Shown piece by piece: positions 20,983 to 29,515 of a DNA stretch of 34,106 bases. Source of the DNA: Bacteroidota bacterium (lineage in GTDB: Bacteria; Bacteroidota; Bacteroidia; Chitinophagales; Chitinophagaceae). The notes beneath the pieces are model-generated. The model worked only from the letters and a program-made list of their open reading frames with translations. It ran no database searches and was not told the DNA's origin. The stretch's first letter is position 1, and each line of letters starts with the position of its first letter. The stretch lies in assembly GCA_013288745.1 (NCBI GenBank), contig JABDBG010000024.1, forward strand, positions 1-34,106, read 5' to 3'. The translations under genes were made by a program, and so were the position numbers.

Positions 20983-23900
20983 TTAGTTCAGACTTCTAAA
21001 ATCAACCGGCACCAATTTACTTACACCCGGTTCCTGCATTGTTACACCATAAATAACATCCACGGCACTCATCGTCATTTTATTATGCGTTACGATGATG
21101 AACTGCGAGTTTTGGCTGAACTGCTTGATCATATTGGTGAATTTACCAACGTTGGCATCATCCAGCGGTGCATCAACCTCATCCAGGATACAGAACGGTG
21201 CAGGCTTAATCAGATAGATAGAGAACAATAACGCAGTTGCTGTTAATGTCTTTTCTCCTCCACTTAACTGACCGATACTGCTTGGACGTTTACCTTTTGG
21301 TTTAGCAACGATATCGATGCCCGTTTCCGCTAAATTTTCAGGATCTACCAATACCATGTCAGCCGTATCATCTTCTGTAAATAAGGCTTTAAATACTTTC
21401 TGGAAATTCTCTCTTACTTTATTGAAAGTATCAAGGAACTGTTGGTTGGCCGTTGCTTCCACTTCCTGGATCGTTTGCATCAAACTATCTTTCGCAGTAA
21501 CAAGGTCATTCTTTTGTTCCATGATGAACTCGTAACGTTTTTTCATTTCCGTATACGCTTCAATCGCCGTAGGATTGATCTCTCCGATATTTTCTAAACG
21601 CTTGCGCATTTTTTCGTTACTAGCCTGTAATTCTTCTAAAGGTGTATCGCCAGTCCTCGCTTCATCAATAATTGCATCCAGGTCGATCTTGAACTCAACG
21701 TTCAATCTTTCCTTCATTCCTGCCAGTTGCAATTTCAATTCAGATAATTTATCCTTTATCTCATTTAATATATGATCGATACCTTCTTTAGACTTTTGTT
21801 TGTGGCGAAGCTCACTTTCTTTCTCAGATAAAATATTACGGATATTGTAATAAGCCTGATCCGCTTCGTTCAATTTCAGTTCTTCTACTTCTTTATTTTG
21901 TAACATCGTTACCAATAAAGCTTCTACTTCAGTTAATGCATCAGCGGTTTCAGTAATACTTCCTGATGCTTCGCTTAATTGCGCCGTACTATTTTCAACC
22001 TGAACTTTAAGGTCATTCAATTGATTGCTCTTAAATTCAAATTCCTGTTGTAATGAAGTGATCTTGCTTTGCAGTTTAGTAAATTGTAAGTTGCTATCAT
22101 TGTATGTAGCAGTTGCAAAAGTATATTCCTGTTCTGCCGTAGCATAATCCTGTTCAATCGCTTGTAGCTTATCTCCTAATTCTTCTAATTGTGTATTGAA
22201 TTTTTCCAGTTCATCCCTTGTACTTGATATCGCTTCGCGATTTGTTTCCAATTGATGTTTCAGGTCTTCAATTCTTGCTGTGCTCGTTTCTTCTAAATGA
22301 TATAAATTCTCGATCTTATTTTGTAAAGAGAAAACAAAGTTGGTCAGGTTATTAATATCCTGTTGTGTTTGTTTGATGGCATTGTCTTTCAACCCTTCGT
22401 TAAAAGCAATTACTTCATTCTGGCGCGCTTGTATCGTTTCTTTTAAAGTAGCAACAACAGCTTCCTGCTCAGTAATGCTTTCGATTAATTTTTCTAAGTT
22501 CTTCGCACGGCCGATCTTTTTACCTTCAAACAAACCTACACTACCGCCGGTCAATGAATATTTACCTTTTACGTATTTACCCGTTTTTTCCAAAACAACC
22601 GCGCCATTGCTATTGCGTAATGCTTCTTCATTTTCTGCGATAAAAACATTGCCCAATAAGTGTTTGGCAAGATTAGCATACTTGCTATCGATCTCAACAA
22701 CACTCAATGCAGCAATTGTTCCTGCAGGCTGATGTGTTTCTTCAAAGCCTGTGAATTTATCTTGCAAGAAGAAATTTGCTTTACCTTTTTTGTTATTATC
22801 TAACAGATGAACGGCTTGCAATCCTTCCTCCAGATTATTAACTACATAATAATTCAGGTATGGTTCTAATACATTTTCTACTGCTGCACGATATTCTTCT
22901 TTTACATAAATGATATCACTCAACAAAGGCGCTTCGTGGTTCCAGTCTTTATTTTTATGTAAGAACTTAACACTTTCAGGATACCCTTCCATTGAATCGA
23001 TCAGACTCTTCAATAAAGCGTGCTCGTTCTTTTTGCTATCTAACTTTCTGCTTTCTTCCGCTAATTCACTACGCAGGTTTTCTAACACATTTTGTGTTTG
23101 TAGAATTTGCTCTTTTGTGAATTCATGGTGATCCTGTAATTGTTGCAGGTCTATTTTTCTCTGTTCTAATTCTTCCGTCTTAATTTTTTTCTCAGCTTCT
23201 ACCTGCTGTATTTGTGTTTGACGTTGCGTTTTTTCTTCTTCGATCTGCGCTACTGTCCTTTGTAAATTCTGAATGCTGGTATCTGCTACAGCAACATTTT
23301 TTTCTGCTTCGAACTGTGTACGCTGAATGGCCTGGTTCTCTTTTCTTAATGAATCGATGCTGCTTCTTTTTTCATCAAACACTTTACGCTTATCTTCTAC
23401 CGTATTTTTAAGTTCATCCAGTTTACCTTCAAACTCTTCGAGCTTTACTTCTTCATCTTTTATTTGAATGCTGGTGAATTGAATGCTTTCATCAAGACCG
23501 GTTAACTGTCCGCTTGCTTTTTGCAAAAATTCATTCAGGCTGAATTCTTTTTCTTTAAGGTGTTGTAAACGTTGTGCCGTTAAGCTTTTTTCGCTTTCCT
23601 TATTACGGACAGTGCTCAGCATTTCGTTGAAAGCGTGCTGCATTTGCTGTAAGGCTTTTTCCTTTTCGACAAACTCCAGTTTTTCCTGTTGCAGCGCTGC
23701 ATCTTCTACCGCGATCGCAGTTTCCAATTCGATACGTTTATCAACTTCGGCTTGTTGTTGTTCGTTCAGGTTACGGTATGTGATATTAAAACCTTCCAAA
23801 GAAGCTTTAGCCAATTCTATGCTAACCTCTTTGTATTCTTTCTTTATCTCGAAATATTTTTCTGCTTTTTTAGCCTGACTTTCTAAGCTTTTTAGCTGAT

Positions 23901-24498
23901 TATTGATCTCAAACAATAGATCTTCAATACGGGCAAGATCCTGTTCAGTCGCATCCAGTTTAAGTTTGGCTTCCTTTTTACGTGTTTTGTAGATGGTGAT
24001 GCCGGCAGCCTGTTCTAACATTTTGCGACGGCTATTCTCTTTATCCTTGATGATATCATCTACCATCCCTAATTCAATGATCGCGTAGCTATCTGTGCTA
24101 ACGCCGGTATCCATGAAGAGGTTGTGAATGTCTTTTAAGCGGCAGGCAACATCATTCAAACGATATTCACTTTCTCCGTTCTTGTAGTATTTACGCGTTA
24201 CTGTTACCGTATTAAATTCAGTAGGTAAAAGATTTTTTGTGTTTTCAAAGGTAAGACTCACTTCTGCCAAACCGCTGGCACTACGGGTTTTAGAGCCATT
24301 GAAGACAAGACTCTCTAAATTCTCACTACGTAAATTGCTGATCTTATGCTCACCAATTACCCAGCGGATACTATCGATAATATTGCTTTTACCACAGCCA
24401 TTGGGGCCGATAACACCGGTAATACCTTCATCAAAATTGAGAACGGTTTTATCGGCAAAACTCTTAAATCCTTTAATTTCTAAGCTCTTTAAACGCAC
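20983..24498 (-). CDS. smc: Chromosome segregation ATPase Smc
   Basis: A full-length 1171-residue SMC from a GTG start at 24498, which gives the exact family opening MRLKSLEIKGFKSFAD. N-terminal ATPase half: Walker A GPNGCGKS at 31-38; R-loop LRSENLESLVFNGS; EQAAGI marks entry to the coiled coil (about 167-500). A flexible hinge (about 505-680) with YPESVKFLHKN, LEPYLNYYVVNN and KTGKYVKGKYSLTGGSVGLFEGKK follows. The second coiled coil leads to the C-terminal ATPase half with signature LSGGEKTLTA and Walker B FCILDEVDAPLDDANV, then VTHNKMTMSA. It condenses and segregates the chromosome with ScpA/ScpB, which are not in this window. Promoter at 24523-24530. Confidence 0.98.
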   Translation of the reverse strand: MRLKSLEIKGFKSFADKTVLNFDEGITGVIGPNGCGKSNIIDSIRWVIGEHKISNLRSENLESLVFNGSKTRSASGLAEVSLTFENTKNLLPTEFNTVTVTRKYYKNGESEYRLNDVACRLKDIHNLFMDTGVSTDSYAIIELGMVDDIIKDKENSRRKMLEQAAGITIYKTRKKEAKLKLDATEQDLARIEDLLFEINNQLKSLESQAKKAEKYFEIKKEYKEVSIELAKASLEGFNITYRNLNEQQQAEVDKRIELETAIAVEDAALQQEKLEFVEKEKALQQMQHAFNEMLSTVRNKESEKSLTAQRLQHLKEKEFSLNEFLQKASGQLTGLDESIQFTSIQIKDEEVKLEEFEGKLDELKNTVEDKRKVFDEKRSSIDSLRKENQAIQRTQFEAEKNVAVADTSIQNLQRTVAQIEEEKTQRQTQIQQVEAEKKIKTEELEQRKIDLQQLQDHHEFTKEQILQTQNVLENLRSELAEESRKLDSKKNEHALLKSLIDSMEGYPESVKFLHKNKDWNHEAPLLSDIIYVKEEYRAAVENVLEPYLNYYVVNNLEEGLQAVHLLDNNKKGKANFFLQDKFTGFEETHQPAGTIAALSVVEIDSKYANLAKHLLGNVFIAENEEALRNSNGAVVLEKTGKYVKGKYSLTGGSVGLFEGKKIGRAKNLEKLIESITEQEAVVATLKETIQARQNEVIAFNEGLKDNAIKQTQQDINNLTNFVFSLQNKIENLYHLEETSTARIEDLKHQLETNREAISSTRDELEKFNTQLEELGDKLQAIEQDYATAEQEYTFATATYNDSNLQFTKLQSKITSLQQEFEFKSNQLNDLKVQVENSTAQLSEASGSITETADALTEVEALLVTMLQNKEVEELKLNEADQAYYNIRNILSEKESELRHKQKSKEGIDHILNEIKDKLSELKLQLAGMKERLNVEFKIDLDAIIDEARTGDTPLEELQASNEKMRKRLENIGEINPTAIEAYTEMKKRYEFIMEQKNDLVTAKDSLMQTIQEVEATANQQFLDTFNKVRENFQKVFKALFTEDDTADMVLVDPENLAETGIDIVAKPKGKRPSSIGQLSGGEKTLTATALLFSIYLIKPAPFCILDEVDAPLDDANVGKFTNMIKQFSQNSQFIIVTHNKMTMSAVDVIYGVTMQEPGVSKLVPVDFRSLN

Positions 24499-24522
24499 AG
24501 TAACAATAGTTTAGTAGGATGG

Positions 24523-24530
24523 CAAATATA
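24523..24530 (-). promoter_or_regulatory. Promoter -7 box for smc
   Basis: TATATTTG followed by C on the minus strand, 24 nt before the GTG start of smc. Confidence 0.6.
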
Positions 24531-24580
24531 ATGGAACAAGGTAAAACAAACATTTCATGATGTACACCAAAAAAGCATAG

Positions 24581-24624
24581 TTATTCACACCTTTTTCACA
24601 GGTTTAGCACAGTTTTGTGGATTA
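24581..24624. other. Phased DnaA-box-like 9-mers
   Basis: TTATTCACA (24581-24589), TTTTTCACA (24592-24600) and TTTAGCACA (24603-24611) are spaced exactly 11 bp apart, followed by an opposite-strand TAATCCACA (24624-24616). The first and last each differ by one base from the DnaA consensus TTATCCACA. An AT-rich stretch follows. A DnaA-binding cluster is possible; an origin cannot be claimed from this alone. Confidence 0.35.
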
Positions 24625-24736
24625 AATGTTTCTAGCTTGATTAATAATTTAACCCGGTCCTAAATACTTGTATAGAAATTAATTTTATTACTTTAGCCGT
24701 TCTTATAGTTTAACCAATAATTTTTTACGTATATAA

Positions 24737-26191
24737 ATGCTATTTACTTCATTAAATTTTGCTATTTTTCTTCCAGTAGTTTTTATATTATATTGGTTTG
24801 GAACAAATAAAAATTTATCCCTACAAAACATCTTACTCCTTTTAGCTAGTTATTTTTTTTATGCATCTTGGGATTATAGATTTTTATTTTTACTCATTTT
24901 TTCAACCCTTCTAGATTATTTCACCTCCATACAAATGTTTACCGCTGAAAATCAACAAAAGAAAAAGTTTTGGTTTTGGTTAAGTATAAGTATCAATCTT
25001 GGCTTTCTTGGTTTTTTCAAATATTATAATTTTTTTACTACTTCTTTTGCTGACAGTCTCTCTTTACTAGGAATCCAAGCTAATTTCTGGACTCTAAAAG
25101 TAATTTTACCTGTAGGCATTTCTTTTTATACTTTTCATGGCTTATCTTATGTAATTGATATTTATAAAGGCAGAATTAAGCCAGAAAGAAATTTTATAGA
25201 TTACGCTTTGTTCGTCAGTTTTTTCCCTCTACTTGTTGCGGGCCCTATTGAAAGAGCCACACATCTTTTACCACAAATTCAGAAAAAAAGAGATTTCAAT
25301 TATTCTGCTGCAGTTGATGGAGTGCGCCAAATTTTATGGGGGCTTTTTAAAAAAATAGTAATTGCAGATAATTGCGCCAAGTTTGCCAATACCATTTTCA
25401 ATAATTCAAATAGTTATTCAGGTAGTACACTTGTTTTAGGAGCCTTATTTTTTACATTTCAAATTTATTGTGATTTTTCAGGTTACTCTGATATTGCAAT
25501 AGGAACCGCGAGGCTTTTTGGTATAGATCTGTTAAGAAATTTTGCTTTCCCTTATTTTTCAAGAGATATTGCAGAATTTTGGCGGCGTTGGCATATTTCT
25601 TTATCAACTTGGTTTAGAGACTACTTATACATTCCACTAGGTGGTAGCAAAGGTGGAACATGGATGAAGATCAGAAATACTTTTATTATATTTTTAGTGA
25701 GTGGTTTTTGGCATGGAGCCAACTGGACATTTATCGTATGGGGCTTTTTAAATGCCCTTTATATTATGCCTTCCATTATTTTAAATACTAATAGAAATAA
25801 TCTTTATACTGTTGCATTAGGAAGGCTTATACCATCGGTTAAAGATTTTTTTTCTATTCTCCTTACTTTTTTGTTGACCGTATTTGCTTGGATATTTTTC
25901 AGATCAGAAAATTTACACATGGCAATTAGTTATATAGCCAAAATTTTCACTCCAACGCTATTTAAGCTTCCCTATTTCCCGGGAATTGGGTTAAGTGTTT
26001 CCACTTTTATTTTTACATTCTTGTTTATACTTATTGAATGGATAGGAAGAGAGAGACAATATGCTATACAATTTATAGGTATGAGTTGGCCAAGATCAAT
26101 TAGATGGTCTTTTTATATAACTTTAGGGCTAATTATTTTTTATTTTGCTGTTTCTACGCCTAGTCAACAATTCATCTATTTCCAATTCTAA
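24737..26191 (+). CDS. MBOAT family O-acyltransferase (AlgI/DltB-like)
   Basis: A 484-residue polytopic membrane enzyme with about eleven hydrophobic helices. Family landmarks: FAIFLPVVFILYW (~8-20), LLLASYFFYASWDYRFLFLL (~34-53), PVGISFYTFHGLSYVIDIYKG, SFFPLLVAGPIERA, FQIYCDFSGYSDIAIG and AEFWRRWHISLSTWFRDYLYIPLGG. The active-site His is His326 in VSGFWHGANWTFIVWG. AlgI/DltB-type MBOATs pass an acyl group, usually acetyl, across the membrane to a periplasmic acceptor. The next gene, 2 nt downstream, encodes an SGNH-like protein that probably completes the transfer. Substrate glycan unknown; no alginate or teichoic-acid genes are near. Confidence 0.93.
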   Translation: MLFTSLNFAIFLPVVFILYWFGTNKNLSLQNILLLLASYFFYASWDYRFLFLLIFSTLLDYFTSIQMFTAENQQKKKFWFWLSISINLGFLGFFKYYNFFTTSFADSLSLLGIQANFWTLKVILPVGISFYTFHGLSYVIDIYKGRIKPERNFIDYALFVSFFPLLVAGPIERATHLLPQIQKKRDFNYSAAVDGVRQILWGLFKKIVIADNCAKFANTIFNNSNSYSGSTLVLGALFFTFQIYCDFSGYSDIAIGTARLFGIDLLRNFAFPYFSRDIAEFWRRWHISLSTWFRDYLYIPLGGSKGGTWMKIRNTFIIFLVSGFWHGANWTFIVWGFLNALYIMPSIILNTNRNNLYTVALGRLIPSVKDFFSILLTFLLTVFAWIFFRSENLHMAISYIAKIFTPTLFKLPYFPGIGLSVSTFIFTFLFILIEWIGRERQYAIQFIGMSWPRSIRWSFYITLGLIIFYFAVSTPSQQFIYFQF

Positions 26192-26193
26192 AA

Positions 26194-27126
26194 ATGAAAA
26201 TATTTCTTAAGAAAATAATTGTTTTTTTGGCGCTTTTTTTATTGATAGCCACAATAATTCAAATTGCATTGTCGGTAAAAATAAAAGGCAAGATTATTAG
26301 TGGGCATGACAATCTAGAACAAATAGCAAATGCAGACGTTGTTTTTTTGGGCAGTTCCAGATGTTGGGTACAATTTGACCCCCATTTTTTTGATAAAACA
26401 TTTAAAGTAACAAGTGCTAATATTGGCGTAGATGGTCACTCTGAAATAGCGATGGCAATTGTTAGATTAAAAGATTATTTAGAAAGAAATAAGCCGCCAA
26501 AATTTGCAATTCTAAGTTTTGACCCGCTAATGTCTGCAGGAAGCGAAAAGAATAATACGAATTATGTCCATAAGGATAATTTTGCTCGTTATGCTTTTTA
26601 TCCAAATAGTAAAGATCTGCTATTTGTTAATTATTTTAATTTTACTACTGCTGAAAAATACATTCCACTGTATTCCATTTTTAAATACAATCTCTTATAC
26701 AATGCTATTTTTACAAAAAAAAACGATAGCTATATAACCTACGGATATGAAAAACATGATGAGCAATGGGATACGATCTCAAACCCTATTACAGGGGAAA
26801 TGAAAAATTGTTTTTTTACTGCCCGTGATATTCCTTCGGTAACTAATTCATTAAATGAACTAAATGATTTATGTATTAAAAATAATATCAAATTATTATG
26901 TATTCAAACTCCTGTGTATAAAGTTATACAAGACGATATAGTTTTTTCGTATCCCGCGTCAATAGCAAAAAGCCTCGCTATTCCTTTTATTGATGTCAAC
27001 GTTCCTTCAATCAGAAATAATATAACTTATTTCTATAATTCTGATCACCTTAATACAAGCGGGATAGCACAGATTGATACACTGTTTAAAAGAAGTAATC
27101 TTTTAAACACGTTTCTAAAACAGTAA
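26194..27126 (+). CDS. Membrane-anchored SGNH-like protein, MBOAT partner
   Basis: A 310-residue protein with an N-terminal hydrophobic helix (about 5-28) acting as signal or anchor. The periplasmic part looks like an SGNH hydrolase fold: block I FLGSSRCW with candidate nucleophile Ser55; block II around SANIGVDGHSEIAMA; block V FYNSDHLNTSG near the C-terminus with the Asp/His pair. This is the arrangement of DltD- and AlgJ/AlgX-type partners that hand acyl groups from an MBOAT protein to a polysaccharide. Start 2 nt after the MBOAT stop, so the two are certainly co-transcribed. The role is inferred from motif and neighbour; exact acceptor unknown. Confidence 0.83.
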   Translation: MKIFLKKIIVFLALFLLIATIIQIALSVKIKGKIISGHDNLEQIANADVVFLGSSRCWVQFDPHFFDKTFKVTSANIGVDGHSEIAMAIVRLKDYLERNKPPKFAILSFDPLMSAGSEKNNTNYVHKDNFARYAFYPNSKDLLFVNYFNFTTAEKYIPLYSIFKYNLLYNAIFTKKNDSYITYGYEKHDEQWDTISNPITGEMKNCFFTARDIPSVTNSLNELNDLCIKNNIKLLCIQTPVYKVIQDDIVFSYPASIAKSLAIPFIDVNVPSIRNNITYFYNSDHLNTSGIAQIDTLFKRSNLLNTFLKQ

Positions 27127-27216
27127 ATATCCTTTAATATAAATCTTTCTATTAAAAATTTCAAGAACAACCAATATTTTAATTTTTACTTATTATATTG
27201 CCTAAAACCTTAATTT

Positions 27217-27486
27217 ATGATCTGGAAGAATAGCCTGCTTTTTGTAAAACCACAGGGAAATAGTTACCATTTTAAAATTGAATCGGTATTAGAAGAAACG
27301 TATTGGCGCTTTATTATTACGGATATTACCGAAGACCATGAACCGCTTTTGGAAGCAACTTTATTTATTGATTTCGATCTGAAGAAAGAAACGTTTTCTC
27401 ATTGGCCCACAAATGAATTGTATGCTTCTGTATCTCCCGTAATTGAAAAAGAATTACTGGTACAAAGAAAAGAATGGAAAGCGTAG
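27217..27486 (+). CDS. Small hypothetical protein
   Basis: An 89-residue cytoplasmic protein with no signal or membrane segment. Predicted mostly beta: IWKNSLLFVKPQGNSYHFKIESV, TYWRFIITDITEDHEPLLEATLFIDFDL, then a C-terminal helix with SPVIEKELLVQRKEW. It is acidic in the centre. I do not recognise the family. It is 2 nt from the convergent cyclophilin stop. Confidence 0.7.
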   Translation: MIWKNSLLFVKPQGNSYHFKIESVLEETYWRFIITDITEDHEPLLEATLFIDFDLKKETFSHWPTNELYASVSPVIEKELLVQRKEWKA

Positions 27487-27488
27487 CG

Positions 27489-28070
27489 TTACAATTTTTC
27501 TATTGATGAGATCAATATTTTGCGGATAAAATTATCTCCATCGCTTGGTTGCTCCTGAATTTTTCTTACGATGCTCATCCCATGCACAACTCTGCCGAAG
27601 GCTGCAAAACCTTGTCCGTCGCCCAGCATTTTATTACCGTAATCAAATTGTGTCTGATCGCCGATGCAAATAAAAAATTCCGTATTGGCTGTTCCTATTC
27701 CTGTTCTTGCTAATGAAATTGTTCCATCAGTATGCGACAAGCCGGTTTCTTTCGTTGATTCAAGCATTATCCCCGGCGTATTGATAAGCCGTTTCGGATC
27801 AGTTTGCCAGATTCCTCCTTGTATCAACCCAACATTATCATCCGTTGTTAAACCTTCTGTTAATAACACGCGGTAGAAACTGCTATTATCATAAAACCCC
27901 GAATCTACGTAAGATAAAAAAGCAGCCACAGTTTTTGGCGCCTGTTTAGAAAAAAGCGCTACTTCAATATCTCCGTAATTGCTGTGTATCATAATATGCG
28001 GATCAGCATACTTCGTTTTGCAGCCAACTAAAAAAGATAAAAGAATGATAATAATAAACTTATTCATCAA
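27489..28070 (-). CDS. Cyclophilin-type peptidyl-prolyl isomerase, lipoprotein
   Basis: A 193-residue protein: signal MMNKFIIIILLSFLVGC with a lipobox Cys at 17, so a membrane-anchored periplasmic form. The cyclophilin domain covers about residues 27-190: IMIHSNYGDIEVALFSKQAPKTVAAFLSYVDSGFYDNSSFYRVL with the catalytic-Arg position in FYRV; GLIQGG; EFFICIGDQ; and FAAFGRVVHGMSIVRKI. An insertion after FYRV (LLTEGLTTDDNVGLIQGGIWQTDPKRL) lengthens the loop compared with the short cytoplasmic paralogue at 28132. It folds envelope proteins by cis/trans proline isomerisation. Start at the first of two adjacent ATGs (28070; 28067 is equally possible). Divergent from its paralogue across 61 bp. Confidence 0.88.
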   Translation of the reverse strand: MMNKFIIIILLSFLVGCKTKYADPHIMIHSNYGDIEVALFSKQAPKTVAAFLSYVDSGFYDNSSFYRVLLTEGLTTDDNVGLIQGGIWQTDPKRLINTPGIMLESTKETGLSHTDGTISLARTGIGTANTEFFICIGDQTQFDYGNKMLGDGQGFAAFGRVVHGMSIVRKIQEQPSDGDNFIRKILISSIEKL

Positions 28071-28131
28071 CCAAAATTAGTTATTTATAATTCAACGATA
28101 TTTGCACCTTACTTTAATAAAAAAGGAAATT

Positions 28132-28584
28132 ATGACAGCAGAGATCGTTACAGCAAAAGGTACCATGAAGTTTGACCTATATGAAAAAGAAACACCGATA
28201 ACCGTTCAGAACTTTGCCAAACTGGCAAAGAGTGGCTTTTATGATGGCGTTACATTTCACCGTGTTTTAAAAGGCTTTGTATTACAAGGTGGCGACCCTA
28301 ATACGAAAGTAGGTGCTAAAGGCCAGCCGGGAGCTGGTGGTCCGGGTTATAGCATTAATTGTGAAACAAGTGCTGAAAAACAATACCATGATAGAGGTGT
28401 GCTATCAATGGCACATAGAGGCAAAAATACAGGCGGTTCTCAGTTCTTTGTTTGTATGACACGTGATATGACCAAACATTTGGATGGCGTACACACCTGC
28501 TTTGGAAAAATTACTTCAGGTGAAGAAGTTATTGATGACATTAGAGAAGGCGACATCATAGAAAAAGTGATCGTTCATGATTAA
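28132..28584 (+). CDS. Cytoplasmic cyclophilin-type peptidyl-prolyl isomerase
   Basis: A 150-residue single-domain cyclophilin without a signal peptide. ATG at 28132 is used because [20 protein letters not shown] is the normal family opening; the upstream ATG at 28102 only adds a short extra tail. Catalytic landmarks: [15 protein letters not shown] (Arg in FHRV), GGSQFFVCM, and [12 protein letters not shown]. Its full length equals that of bacterial PpiB-type proteins. Terminated by the strong hairpin at 28591-28626. A partial -7 box (GATATTTGC, about 28097-28105) precedes it. Confidence 0.93.
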   Translation: MTAEIVTAKGTMKFDLYEKETPITVQNFAKLAKSGFYDGVTFHRVLKGFVLQGGDPNTKVGAKGQPGAGGPGYSINCETSAEKQYHDRGVLSMAHRGKNTGGSQFFVCMTRDMTKHLDGVHTCFGKITSGEEVIDDIREGDIIEKVIVHD

Positions 28585-28590
28585 GTAATA

Positions 28591-28626
28591 AAAGAGGCCA
28601 TTGCGTTTTAACGCGATGGCCTCTTT
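28591..28626. terminator. Bidirectional terminator after the cyclophilin gene
   Basis: A 16-bp stem (AAAGAGGCCATTGCGT / ACGCGATGGCCTCTTT, one T-G pair) with a 4-nt loop, between two convergent genes. Confidence 0.93.
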
Positions 28627-28644
28627 CTCTTTAACTATCAAAAA

Positions 28645-28833
28645 TTATATCTCTATCTTTTCTAAAATTACAAGTGCTTCTTGTAAATTAACCCAGGCGG
28701 TTTGCCATTCTTTTTTAGCATCCTGGATCTTTTTCTTTTCGCTTAGTTCAAGCAAAGGATTAGAATCAACATACTGTTCTAATTTTTCCAATGATTCTTT
28801 GTGCAGATCCATTAATTTATTTTTATGATCCAT
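28645..28833 (-). CDS. Small helical hypothetical protein
   Basis: A 62-residue, highly charged, entirely helical protein (LHKESLEKLEQYVDSNPLLE then SEKKKIQDAKKEWQTAWVNL). It reads as a short helical hairpin. No family recognised. It follows the PA2169-like gene by 37 bp on the same strand and shares the terminator at 28591-28626, so it is probably co-transcribed and may be stress-related like its neighbour. Confidence 0.6.
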   Translation of the reverse strand: MDHKNKLMDLHKESLEKLEQYVDSNPLLELSEKKKIQDAKKEWQTAWVNLQEALVILEKIEI

Positions 28834-28870
28834 AATATTAATTTTTAAGTTTCATAAAATTTAAATGCAG

Positions 28871-29332
28871 TTACGCTGCTTCGTCTCTTAAAGCTTTGAT
28901 CTCATTGTGAGAAGCTTTTAATTTTTGTTGTTGTGTTAAAACGATCGCTTTAATAAAAGCAGGCAATTCTTTTTCTTCTAAAGCAGATTTGTATGCTCTT
29001 TGTGCTGCATCTTCACCTGCTTCGCAGTTAGATAAAACAGCATGACGAGTATGACCTGTAAAAACAGCTTTTACATCCATCCAGGCCCTGTATATTTTAC
29101 CACTGTTGGTAGTTCCGTGTTCGATGTCTCCACCTTGCACTTCTACCTCGGTACCTAAAGTCATTATTAATTGACGACTTTCATCAATCATACTTAAGAA
29201 AAGTGATTTTAAATCATCATCATTTCCTTCCAGTTCTTTTATAGCACGTTCATAACCAATAATTCTATCGTTATTGATCATTATCAGATCGTTTAAAACC
29301 TCTGTTGTTGCGGTTGCTGTGATTGTTTCCAT
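28871..29332 (-). CDS. PA2169-family four-helix-bundle protein (DUF2383-like)
   Basis: A 153-residue protein from ATG 29332; the open frame to 29371 adds MNFTLYFQIKHII, with no family match. Helices in order: ATTEVLNDLIMINNDRIIGYERAIKEL (about 8-34), DDLKSLFLSMIDESRQLIMTLGTEV, RAWMDVKAVFTGHTRHAVLSNCEAGEDAAQRAYKSALEEK, and LPAFIKAIVLTQQQKLKASHNEIKAL. This matches the ferritin-like PA2169/DUF2383 family, whose function is not known. Cytoplasmic. First gene of a two-gene unit with the small helical protein downstream. Confidence 0.85.
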   Translation of the reverse strand: METITATATTEVLNDLIMINNDRIIGYERAIKELEGNDDDLKSLFLSMIDESRQLIMTLGTEVEVQGGDIEHGTTNSGKIYRAWMDVKAVFTGHTRHAVLSNCEAGEDAAQRAYKSALEEKELPAFIKAIVLTQQQKLKASHNEIKALRDEAA

Positions 29333-29515
29333 GATTATGTGTTTTATTTGAAAATATAGAGTAAAATTCATGCCAGTTTACGCTTATTAAAGAATTGATA
29401 ATCGTTAAATAACATTGCGCTGACAGTTCCCCGTCTTGAGGAGTTTTTTTCGCAAGCTAAAAATCGAAACTTATAAGTAATTTCGCCGCACTAACTAACA
29501 ATTTGACAATATATT

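Noticed and set aside
22340-23878. Several plus-strand open frames of 65-131 codons inside smc
   Set aside because: They are antisense to an intact, conserved coiled-coil gene; Ser/Leu/Cys-rich translations are typical of reverse-strand shadows of Glu/Lys/Gln-rich coiled coils.
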